In this document: piece after piece, positions 5,998-13,789 of the stretch
Layout: every line of letters starts with the position of its first letter
How positions within the stretch are numbered: position 1 is the first letter of the stretch
Program-made: the position numbers and the translations under genes
Virus record (IMG/VR): IMGVR_UViG_3300035698_010352
Coordinates: 1-24,955 of that record
Length of the DNA: 24,955 bases
Reading direction: 5' to 3' (one strand)
Origin: a virus
Notes under the pieces: generated by a model
Databases searched by the model: none
What the model saw: only the letters and a program-made list of their open reading frames with translations
Told to the model about the DNA's origin: nothing

Positions 5998-6968
5998 CTA
6001 GTGAAGCGTCAGCTGTAGAAAAGTATATAAACACCTCATACGATGTTGTTAAAGCAGTTTATGATAATTTGGCTAAACTTACCCAATTAGCGGATAACCT
6101 CGCCATATTCGAAGCAATTAAGCCGCCTGTAATCGTCGCAGCTACAACTGATATAACGTTGTTTGGTTTACAGACGATCAATACAGTGGTTCTGGCCGTG
6201 GGTGATCGAGTGTTAGTTACGAATCAGAATATACCTGTAGAACACGGCATTTACATCGTGTCAGCAACCGATTGGATACGTTCTTCAGATTGGGATGAGT
6301 CAGCTGAAGTTAAATCTGGAATGCTTGTTTGTGATCAACAGGACAACGTTATTTATAAGAGTGCATTCTTAGGTGATTTTAATATTACAACAACTGAAAC
6401 CACATTTACCATAATACAGGCGCAGATTGGGGCCGTTGCCTCTACTGCAGGCGTATGGGTTGAGGTTAGTGATGGCGTTCCCCGCAATGGAGACACAGAC
6501 CTTGATCTGATATGGGATGAAACTCTGTATTACGCGATTCGAATTGTATTGGCGGGTGTACGGGTGGCCACAAGTCCCGCGACGATAACCGCGAGATTTG
6601 GGCATACAAATGGGTCTACATTTATAACGTCTAGTACTGGGTACACTGGAGCTATTGGAGGAAATATGGCCACCTTAGCCAGTGTTGGGGCGGTTAGTAG
6701 TATGAGTCTAGCCAGTGCCGGTGCCGTGTATGCGGGGAGCGACATTAGTATGGTTATTGATGTTATAAACTTTGAAGACGCGGGATCGGGCGCGAAGTTA
6801 TCTTGCGAAAGCACGTATCGTAATAGTAGCGGAATTCAATCACATTACAGCACTAGAATGTACACTAATGGGTCCACCTCAGCAGCTGTCGTAGATGCCC
6901 TTCGAATATCTTCCAATACTTCGTGGACAGCCTCTGGAGCCTATAAAGTGTACGGGCTATTAAAATGA
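5994..6968 (+). CDS. Tail fibre/spike protein A
   Basis: I start at ATG 5994, which overlaps the preceding TGA (ATGA); a TTG two codons earlier is less likely. Residues 1-140 are the virion-side domain shared with the next gene: a helical EKYINTSYDVVKAVYDNL, then the widespread phage fibre domain D-I-T-L-F-G-L-Q-T-I-N-T-V, G-D-R-V-L-V-T-N-Q-N, E-H-G-I-Y-I-V and W-I-R-S-S-D-W-D. Residues about 150-324 are beta-rich, rich in Ser, Gly and Ala, and end in GAYKVYGLLK, like receptor-binding C-terminal beta-sandwich domains of other fibres. At 324 aa it is short, so it may be a spike or a fibre attached to another. The tip-coding DNA is locally GC-richer than the surroundings (32 of 60 bases are G or C at 6661-6720). 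Confidence 0.85.
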   Translation: MTSEASAVEKYINTSYDVVKAVYDNLAKLTQLADNLAIFEAIKPPVIVAATTDITLFGLQTINTVVLAVGDRVLVTNQNIPVEHGIYIVSATDWIRSSDWDESAEVKSGMLVCDQQDNVIYKSAFLGDFNITTTETTFTIIQAQIGAVASTAGVWVEVSDGVPRNGDTDLDLIWDETLYYAIRIVLAGVRVATSPATITARFGHTNGSTFITSSTGYTGAIGGNMATLASVGAVSSMSLASAGAVYAGSDISMVIDVINFEDAGSGAKLSCESTYRNSSGIQSHYSTRMYTNGSTSAAVVDALRISSNTSWTASGAYKVYGLLK

Positions 6969-8506
6969 GCAATAAGGCAGTTCAAGTTGAACAATATATA
7001 AATACCTCGTATGACACCGTAAAGGCAGTCTATGATAACCTAGCCCAGCTCACCCAGTTAGCAGAAAACTTGGCTATATTTGAGGCGATTAAGCCTCCAG
7101 TCCTCGTAGTTACAGACGCAAGTATAACTCTCTTTGGTATCCAGACAATTAAGTCCGTTACAGTGGCTGAAGGTGATCGTGTATTAGTCACCAGCCAGAA
7201 TGCTGGAGTGGAGAATGGTATTTATATAGCGTCGACTGTCGCATGGGCTCGTTCGACTGATTGGGATGCTAATTCAGAAGTAAAGTCTGGAATGCTAATC
7301 TGTGATACAGATGAAACCGTATTATATAAAAGTTCGTTTACCGGTGATTTTGATATCACTAGCACGGTGGTGACGTTTATTCAGTTTTTAGATGTGACCG
7401 TGAATGAGGTTCCTTGGACACGAGATACAGCTGCAAACTGGACTGCGCTAAACACCGTCATTGCCTCGGGCATTGGTGGAATTGAGTCAGATACAGGGCA
7501 CTTTAAATTAGGCGACGGGAGCACAGCTTGGAACTCTTTGGGTTATAGTGGATTTGCTACGAAAGACTCAAATAACAATATTATCATGGGCACGGGCAGT
7601 GGAGGTAGCCTGGCCAGTAATGGCACGGTCGACGCTACGGTAATCGGTAATAACGCCCTTGCAGGAACATTAGTCCAGAACATAGATGGCATAATTGCTA
7701 TTGGTGATGGCGTTGGTGCCCAAGTAACAGGCGGAACAGGTTCAATCTTAATAGGACAAAATGCTGGCCCTGCAACCCCTAGCTCTATTAGTAACTCACT
7801 ATGGATATCAAACACTGAGACAGATACACCACTAATACATGGTGCGTTCAATACACGCGATCTACTTTTCAACATACAGAATGGTAGTTATACAGTAGCT
7901 GGTGCAACAGTAAAATTTGACTGCACATCCTTTGATTACTGGTCTGCAAATCCTGTATTAACTATACTGGACACTAGTGCTAGTAATGCTGGCAACGCAG
8001 TGGTGTCTATACAGATAGCGAGTCTTAACGGTGTACATGTTAAGTGTGGTTATCACTCAGCCGCTAACACTATCTATGAAATAGATAATACTGAAGGCCC
8101 AATTGAATTACTCGCTGGATCAAGCAACGGCGGGAAGGACATATTCCTAAACGGAGAGGTTCATTGTGAACAGGGCTTCCATTGCTCTGGGTTAAGCTAC
8201 TCTATAACAGCAGGTACTAAAACACTTGTGTTGAACCTAGCTAATCACTTCTATGCAGCTTCAGCAATGACTGCTGTGGCATACACCTTTGCGTTCAGCC
8301 TACCACCACCATCTGGACGGACTACAGAGTTTATAGTGGAAATAGAAGCTGGTTCGTCAGCATCAAGTATAACATGGCCTGCTTCAGTGCAATGGAGTGG
8401 TGGGAGTGAGCCGGTTTGGACAGCTAACACAGACTTAGTTAAATTTTATAGCCGTGACCAGGGTACAATTTGGCATGGTGTACGAATCATTTCTAACTCG
8501 TCATAA
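6965..8506 (+). CDS. Tail fibre protein B with MTD-like and beta-rich tip
   Basis: The start overlaps the previous stop (ATGA). Residues 1-140 align without gaps to protein A, with 92 of 140 identical by my hand count, so this is a paralogue in its anchor. Residues about 151-197 (WTRDTAANWTALNTV to KLGDGSTAWNSLGY) match a short domain common in phage tail proteins and in the N-terminal part of major tropism determinants. Residues about 225-300 hold Gly/Ile-rich repeats (IGNNALAG, IAIGDGVGA, ILIGQNAG) typical of a trimeric beta-helical shaft. The C-terminal part (about 430-513) contains SITWPASVQWSGG and ends in IWHGVRIISNSS, a common fibre tip. No C-type-lectin variable repeat is seen. It probably forms a trimeric receptor-binding fibre. 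Confidence 0.87.
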   Translation: MSNKAVQVEQYINTSYDTVKAVYDNLAQLTQLAENLAIFEAIKPPVLVVTDASITLFGIQTIKSVTVAEGDRVLVTSQNAGVENGIYIASTVAWARSTDWDANSEVKSGMLICDTDETVLYKSSFTGDFDITSTVVTFIQFLDVTVNEVPWTRDTAANWTALNTVIASGIGGIESDTGHFKLGDGSTAWNSLGYSGFATKDSNNNIIMGTGSGGSLASNGTVDATVIGNNALAGTLVQNIDGIIAIGDGVGAQVTGGTGSILIGQNAGPATPSSISNSLWISNTETDTPLIHGAFNTRDLLFNIQNGSYTVAGATVKFDCTSFDYWSANPVLTILDTSASNAGNAVVSIQIASLNGVHVKCGYHSAANTIYEIDNTEGPIELLAGSSNGGKDIFLNGEVHCEQGFHCSGLSYSITAGTKTLVLNLANHFYAASAMTAVAYTFAFSLPPPSGRTTEFIVEIEAGSSASSITWPASVQWSGGSEPVWTANTDLVKFYSRDQGTIWHGVRIISNSS

Positions 8507-8533
8507 TATTAATGACCATCAGAGATAACATTT

Positions 8534-10003
8534 ATGTCTAGAAAAACGAATCCATCAAATCCAGCAGGGCTTATACAAAAATTTGCTAACACTGCCTATG
8601 ATAAAATATTAACAGTCTATAATAATTTAACTGGTATCACGTTAGTTTCTGACAATATCGCGGCAGTTATTGAAATTGGTACAGTCACAGATTTGTCTAA
8701 TTTAGAAAGTAATTTAATACTATTCTTTAGTACACCACCTATCGGTGTTAAAGCACCTACAGTCGTATCGACTATTGGTAATATCACCCTTAGTGGTGAA
8801 CAAACAATTAATACTGTACCTGTTTTAGCCAATAATCGAGTTCTTGTCCGAAACCAGACAGATCCAACTGAAAATGGTATTTATAACGTAAATGTAAGTA
8901 CATGGATTCGCTCAACAGATTGGGATGATGCAACAGATGTTCTAAATGGTGTGACGATCATAGATAGTCATACTAGTGCGCTCTATCGTTGTACTTTCAC
9001 AGGTACGTATGACCCAGGTACCTCATCCGTGACCTTTAATGTCATTACTGCTCCTACTGTGATTGATGATCTTAGTGATGTGGATACAAGTTCAATTGCT
9101 CCTACTGATGGACAAATTCTAGTATTTGATAACGCGTCCGGTGATTGGCTACCTGCATCAACATTTGTAGGTGATGTTACGGGGGATCTCACTGGTGACA
9201 TTACAGGTAATACTACTATTGGTGGTAACGCGATTATCACTGGCGATCTTACGGTTAACGGTACAACAACTACGATAAATACAACTGAGCTGGAAGTTCA
9301 AGATAATATTATTCGATTAAATATCGATGAAGCTGGAACACCTTCTCAAAACGCAGGAATTGAGGTTGAACGGGGTACATCAGCTAATGTTCAAATTAGG
9401 TGGAATGAATCAGGAGACTATTGGGAAATTACAAATGATGGGTCGACCTATTCTCAGCTATTAAACGCTACACTTACAGATGCGTTAATTAAGACAGCAA
9501 ATGAACGAAATACAAATACTAATGAATTCAACGACGCTGAGAAAACTAAGTTAGGTACTGTTAGTTCTGGTGCTGAGGTTAACCCTGGTGTTATTAGCCA
9601 AGCTGAAGCTGAAGCTGGTACTGCAACAGATGAACGTATCTTTACTGCTGAACGTGTTAAACAGGCAATCGTCGCTCAAGCAGGAGGAGGCTTACTTACT
9701 AAGACCATTGAGATTGGTTCCTGGGATATGGACACTGTTTATTCTGTTAATGTTGCTCACGGTCTTGACATCGCTAATATCCGGGATGTAAGTGTGTCAA
9801 TACGTTCAGATGGCGACAGCATTCGACGACCTCTTAATGGTACCCGAGGTCAAGCTGTTACTATGGCTCAATTAGGTTTTTGGCACGCAGATGCAACAAA
9901 TGTGATATGTCAAGCACCTACTGGTAGTCCATATGATGGAGATGGTGACTATAATGGGTCAGCCAATCGAGGTTGGGTCATTATCCAACACGTAACACCT
10001 TAA
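8534..10003 (+). CDS. Tail fibre protein C with collar-type repeats
   Basis: The 489-aa protein starts with the same helical plus beta anchor layout as proteins A and B, but with a longer linker: residues 82-170 include NITLSGEQTINTV, NNRVLVRNQ, ENGIYNV and WIRSTDWDD. Residues 213-260 form a Gly-Asp-x-Thr repeat stretch (GDVTGDLTGDITGNTTIGG, then GDLTVNGTTTTINT) known from T4-type long-tail-fibre and many other fibre shafts. Residues 350-385 (EVNPGVISQAEAEAGTA, then RIFTAERVKQAI) are a widespread fibre segment. Residues 390-489 form a beta-rich tip. AGAGAT 10 bases upstream fits a ribosome-binding site. Its codon use is AT-rich like that of the rest of the operon. Confidence 0.88.
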   Translation: MSRKTNPSNPAGLIQKFANTAYDKILTVYNNLTGITLVSDNIAAVIEIGTVTDLSNLESNLILFFSTPPIGVKAPTVVSTIGNITLSGEQTINTVPVLANNRVLVRNQTDPTENGIYNVNVSTWIRSTDWDDATDVLNGVTIIDSHTSALYRCTFTGTYDPGTSSVTFNVITAPTVIDDLSDVDTSSIAPTDGQILVFDNASGDWLPASTFVGDVTGDLTGDITGNTTIGGNAIITGDLTVNGTTTTINTTELEVQDNIIRLNIDEAGTPSQNAGIEVERGTSANVQIRWNESGDYWEITNDGSTYSQLLNATLTDALIKTANERNTNTNEFNDAEKTKLGTVSSGAEVNPGVISQAEAEAGTATDERIFTAERVKQAIVAQAGGGLLTKTIEIGSWDMDTVYSVNVAHGLDIANIRDVSVSIRSDGDSIRRPLNGTRGQAVTMAQLGFWHADATNVICQAPTGSPYDGDGDYNGSANRGWVIIQHVTP

Positions 10004-10025
10004 TAAGATTCTGCTGAGATAGAAT

Positions 10026-12173
10026 ATGACTAATGAAGCTTCAATCAATCACACTCCATTAACAAAATGGGTTAACGAGCCTACGCTAGCTAATTTAAAG
10101 AAGGATCTCGAAGATGCTCAAAGTGATCATACTTCTCAGGTTGTTAAGATAGATCGATGGCTTGATAATTTAAATGTAACAGGTACAGCAAAACCTGTAA
10201 AAATTAAAGGCCGTTCTGCGATTCAACCGAAATTAATTCGGAAGTTAGCAGAGTGGCGGTATGCTGCTCTGTCAGAACCTTTCTTGAGTACTGAAGACGT
10301 TTATAACGTATCCCCTGTTTCCGCAGGAGATAAAGCCGCAGCACTCCAGAATGAGTTAATACTTAATAATCAATTTAATACAAAACTGAATAAAGTTCAT
10401 TTAATTGACTCTGCCGTTCGTGCAGTTGTAAATGAAGGTACCCTGATATTTCGAGTGGGTTGGGCGAATGAGGAAGAGGAAGTAGAGGAAAACGTTCCTG
10501 AAATAACCTATACACGTAACCCTGATATTCAGGCTGGATCTCAACAAGAAATTCAGTTACATCAGATGATGACCTCTGCGCCGGATACTTATAATCAGTT
10601 ACCCCCTGAAATAAAAGGTGCTCATGATCGATTCATGAAAACAGGCATTCCTCAAATTGGCGAAGTGACTGGCTCTACCACGCAAAAAGTTACTAAAATA
10701 ATCAGGAATCACCCAACAGTTGATGTTTGTGATTACCGGCACTTAACACTTGATCCGACTGCTAAAGGTGATCCAGAAAAATTACAATTTGCTGTCTATG
10801 AGTTTGAAACCTCTTTATCTGAGCTTGAAAAATCTGCAGTCGACTATAAAAATCTAAATCAGATTATGTTAGAAGGGGTTTCTCCTTTATCAATGCCTGA
10901 TCATACGATTACAGGAGAAACTCCTACCTTTAATTTTCAAGATGATCCTCGTAAGAGGCTTGTTGCTAAAGAGTACTGGGGATTTTTTGATATTAATAGT
11001 ACAGGTAAAACTGAACCATTTGTTGCTACATGGATTGGGAACACCCTGATTCGTATGGAAGAGAACCCGTTTCCTGATAAAAAGCTTCCTTTTGTCATTA
11101 TTCCCTATTTACCTGTACGCCTATCAGTATACGGTGAGCCTGATGGTGAGCTGTTAGAAGATAATCAGAAGGTCATAGGAGCGATTACCAGGGGACTAAT
11201 GGACATTATGGGTCGAAGTGCTGCTGGGCAAATTGGTATGCGCGTAGACGCTCTGGATGTCACTCAGAAGCGTCGATATGAAGCTGGCTTAGATTATGAG
11301 TTTCTTCCACATGTTAATCCACTACAAGCAGTCATTAATCACACTTACCCCCCTATTCCTGACTCTGCACAGTATATCTATAATATTACGACTGCTGACG
11401 CAGAAAGTTTAACCGGCGTTAAAGCGTTTACGGGTCCAGATGGAATTACTGGTGCCGCTTTAGGAGATAACGTAGGGGGTATTAAAAGTGCTGTAGATGC
11501 TACTGCTAAACGTGAATTAGGTATATTACGACGAGTAGCTGAAGGTATGAAACAGGTAGGTCGAAAGATTATATCTATGAATGGTGAATTCCTTTCAGAT
11601 ACCGAAGTAGTTCGTGTTACTGATGAAACTTTTGTTGATATTCGTCGAGATGACCTTGAAGGAAACTTCGACCTTAAGCTGGCAATCTCAACACCAGAAG
11701 CTGATAACGAAAAAGCCTCTGAATTGTCATTTATGTTACAGACAGTAGGCCCAAATACGGACCCTGAAATGACATATATGATTATGTCAGATATCGCCCG
11801 ATTACGAAAAATGCCTAATCTTGCTAAGAAGCTTGAAAACTTCAAACCAACTCCGAATCCGGCAGCAGAAAAACGAGAAGCGTTAGAGATACAATTACTT
11901 GAAGCTCAGATTCGAAATGAGGACGCTAAGGGTCAAGAAAATGCTGTTGATGTGGATCTTAAGAAAGCCAAAATTCGTGAATTAAATTCTAAATCGGATT
12001 TAGCAGATTTAGACTTTCTTAAACAAGAAAGTGGTGTGACGCGCTCTGAAGAACTTGAGAACAAAGAAGTTGATAAGCTTCATAAAGTAGATGAAGTTGC
12101 TGCAAAGGCACTCCTTGAAAAAGATAAGCCTGAGGCCACACCAAAAGCTAAAAAGAAACCAGCTAAAAAATAG
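10026..12173 (+). CDS. Portal protein
   Basis: The 715-aa protein is close in size to P22 and N4 portals, the twelve-fold ring at the capsid vertex that takes the terminase and later the tail. The N-terminal segment has RWLDNLNVTG and RSAIQPKLIRKLAEWRYA, followed by NEGTLIFRVGW, as in the wing of this portal type. Residues about 440-500 (TGVKAFTG, ALGDNVGGIKSAVDATAKR) resemble the long-helix/stem region. The last 110 residues are charged and coiled-coil-like (EALEIQLLEAQIRN) and end in a Lys-rich tail (KAKKKPAKK), which could form an inner barrel or a flexible tail. GAGATAG precedes the ATG. Together with the terminase, scaffold and capsid genes it forms the prohead unit. Confidence 0.87.
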   Translation: MTNEASINHTPLTKWVNEPTLANLKKDLEDAQSDHTSQVVKIDRWLDNLNVTGTAKPVKIKGRSAIQPKLIRKLAEWRYAALSEPFLSTEDVYNVSPVSAGDKAAALQNELILNNQFNTKLNKVHLIDSAVRAVVNEGTLIFRVGWANEEEEVEENVPEITYTRNPDIQAGSQQEIQLHQMMTSAPDTYNQLPPEIKGAHDRFMKTGIPQIGEVTGSTTQKVTKIIRNHPTVDVCDYRHLTLDPTAKGDPEKLQFAVYEFETSLSELEKSAVDYKNLNQIMLEGVSPLSMPDHTITGETPTFNFQDDPRKRLVAKEYWGFFDINSTGKTEPFVATWIGNTLIRMEENPFPDKKLPFVIIPYLPVRLSVYGEPDGELLEDNQKVIGAITRGLMDIMGRSAAGQIGMRVDALDVTQKRRYEAGLDYEFLPHVNPLQAVINHTYPPIPDSAQYIYNITTADAESLTGVKAFTGPDGITGAALGDNVGGIKSAVDATAKRELGILRRVAEGMKQVGRKIISMNGEFLSDTEVVRVTDETFVDIRRDDLEGNFDLKLAISTPEADNEKASELSFMLQTVGPNTDPEMTYMIMSDIARLRKMPNLAKKLENFKPTPNPAAEKREALEIQLLEAQIRNEDAKGQENAVDVDLKKAKIRELNSKSDLADLDFLKQESGVTRSEELENKEVDKLHKVDEVAAKALLEKDKPEATPKAKKKPAKK

Positions 12174-12243
12174 TTTACGTAAGTAAGGGTAACAGGCAAC
12201 CTTATAGCCTTTAATGTAATAATCTCTAGATGAGGACACAAAA

Positions 12244-12600
12244 ATGAATGATTCCCAACAGGTACAAGCAATTGATATCACAATCGATGATGCTAAAAAG
12301 AAAATTGAAATGGCTAATGATGTCATTGCACTTCGAAAAAATAAACATTTTAAACGATTAATTGAAGACGGATATTTTAAAGACGAAGCTCAACGAGTCG
12401 TGTATGCACGAGCAAATATTGAAAATCTAGACGAACTGAATCAAGCTTATCTTCTTAAATCAACCGATTCTATCGCGTTCTTTCGAGCGTACTTAGCCGC
12501 GATTCAAATAGAGGGGCGTTCGGCCCGAAACGCATTAACACAGCATGAGCTTACTCGTGAAGAGATACTCGCTGAAGAATTACTTGATGCTAACGAATAG
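12244..12600 (+). CDS. Conserved small helical protein between portal and scaffold
   Basis: The 118-aa protein is highly charged and helical, with the segment NKHFKRLIEDGYFKDEAQRVVYARA and then SIAFFRAYLAAIQIEG. I recall similar small proteins, with a G-Y-F-x-x-E-A-x-R pattern, between portal and scaffold genes of other tailed phages, but their role is not established; a part in prohead assembly is an inference from position. GAGG 8 bases upstream of the ATG gives a clear start. It ends 11 bases before the scaffold gene. Confidence 0.72.
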   Translation: MNDSQQVQAIDITIDDAKKKIEMANDVIALRKNKHFKRLIEDGYFKDEAQRVVYARANIENLDELNQAYLLKSTDSIAFFRAYLAAIQIEGRSARNALTQHELTREEILAEELLDANE

Positions 12601-12611
12601 GGAGATTTATT

Positions 12612-13772
12612 ATGTCTGAAGAAGAAATTACAGAAGAGGTTACAGAAGAAACCGCCACTCTTGAAACTGAAGAGCCAAGTTTACTTGAAATGTCTGATGA
12701 TGCTTTTGAAGAGCTGGAGCTAAATAATTATGCAGCGGCAGCCATTAGTGAAACGGCTAAGGAAGAAAATCCAACTCCAACTGAAGAGTCCGAGGAAGAA
12801 GAATTAGAAGCTATTGAAAAGACCCTTAATAGTGATGAGACTGAGACTGAGGAGGAAACTGAGACTGAGGAGGAAACTGAAACCGAGGAGGAAACTGAAA
12901 CCGAGGAGGAAACTGAAGAAGATCCTACCGAAGAAGAAGAAGTTTCTCATGAAGCTCAATTAACAGAACTGTTCAAACCCTTTCGGGCCAACGGTAAAGA
13001 CATGAATGTAACTACCGTTGATGATGCACGTACTCTTATGAAGATGGGAGCAAACTATAATAAAAAGATGGTAGGTTTAAAGCCTCATCTTAAATTAGTG
13101 AAAATGTTAGACAATAACGGATTACTGGATGAAGCTAAATTATCATTCTTGATTGACCTGGATAAAAAAGATCCAGAAGCAATTAAAACATTACTACGTG
13201 ATAGTAAACTTGATGTGTCAGAACTTGACAGTGAAGAACCTATAGCATATAAAGCAAAGACTTACACTGTAAATGATGAAGAAATGAATTTATCCGAAAC
13301 GCTGAACGATATCAGTGACACAGAAGGATACGCTCAAACTCTTAATATTATTAGCAATAAGTGGGATGAATCAAGTAGAGAAGAACTGTTGAAAAATCCA
13401 GCAGGAGTGAAAGTACTAAATTCCCATGTTGAAATGGGAATTTATGAAAAGGTCTCCGCTGCTGTCGAATCTGAAAGAATGTTTGGCAGGATACCAACAA
13501 GCTTCTCTGACTTGGAAGCATACAAATTAGTTGCAGCACAGATCAATGAGCGAGGAGGTTTTAAAAACCCAGCCTCGAATACATCCAAAACTGAAACAGT
13601 TGTAGGCGAGGTGGTAAAGGAAGCCACAGATCCAAAACTTGTTAATAAGCGGAAAAAAGCCGCTAGTTCTACAAAGAGTTCGAAGAAGTCTACAACTACT
13701 GAGACTTACAATCCTCTCGCAATGTCTGATGAAGATTTTGAAAAAGAGAGTTTAGCGAGATTTTTAACTTAA
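12612..13772 (+). CDS. Capsid scaffolding protein (acidic)
   Basis: Scaffolds fill the prohead and leave before or during packaging. This 386-aa protein sits directly before the major capsid gene. It has an extremely acidic N-terminal 110 residues, including four ETEEET repeats (78-101). A folded, mostly helical middle follows (FKPFRANGKDMNVTTVDDA, MKMGANYNKKMVGLKPHLK, NNGLLDEAKLSFLIDLDKK), then a basic Lys/Ser segment (346-360) and a short closing helix. The middle resembles scaffold-like proteins of other podovirus-like phages. A motif is shared by both ends: MSDDAFEE (27-34) and MSDEDFEK (371-378). GGGAGA lies 8 bases upstream of the ATG, a strong ribosome-binding site that fits high expression. 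Confidence 0.85.
   Translation: MSEEEITEEVTEETATLETEEPSLLEMSDDAFEELELNNYAAAAISETAKEENPTPTEESEEEELEAIEKTLNSDETETEEETETEEETETEEETETEEETEEDPTEEEEVSHEAQLTELFKPFRANGKDMNVTTVDDARTLMKMGANYNKKMVGLKPHLKLVKMLDNNGLLDEAKLSFLIDLDKKDPEAIKTLLRDSKLDVSELDSEEPIAYKAKTYTVNDEEMNLSETLNDISDTEGYAQTLNIISNKWDESSREELLKNPAGVKVLNSHVEMGIYEKVSAAVESERMFGRIPTSFSDLEAYKLVAAQINERGGFKNPASNTSKTETVVGEVVKEATDPKLVNKRKKAASSTKSSKKSTTTETYNPLAMSDEDFEKESLARFLT
12843..12914 (+). repeat. Four tandem 18-bp repeats in the scaffold gene
   Basis: Four head-to-tail 18-base units (12843, 12861, 12879, 12897). Units 1 and 2 are identical, and units 3 and 4 are identical to each other with GAAACC in place of GAGACT. They encode Glu-Thr-Glu-Glu-Glu-Thr four times. 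The pairwise identity suggests recent expansion by slippage or unequal recombination. Confidence 0.95.
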
Positions 13773-13789
13773 ATTTACGGTGAATTAAA

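Noticed and set aside
7400-8506. A diversity-generating retroelement, suggested by the MTD-like segment in fibre B
   Set aside because: No reverse transcriptase, no template repeat and no C-type-lectin variable end is visible. The MTD-like segment is common in ordinary tail fibres.
12174-12243. A promoter or terminator between the portal and the next gene
   Set aside because: No stable hairpin with a T-run and no good -35/-10 pair. Only a clear ribosome-binding site is present.
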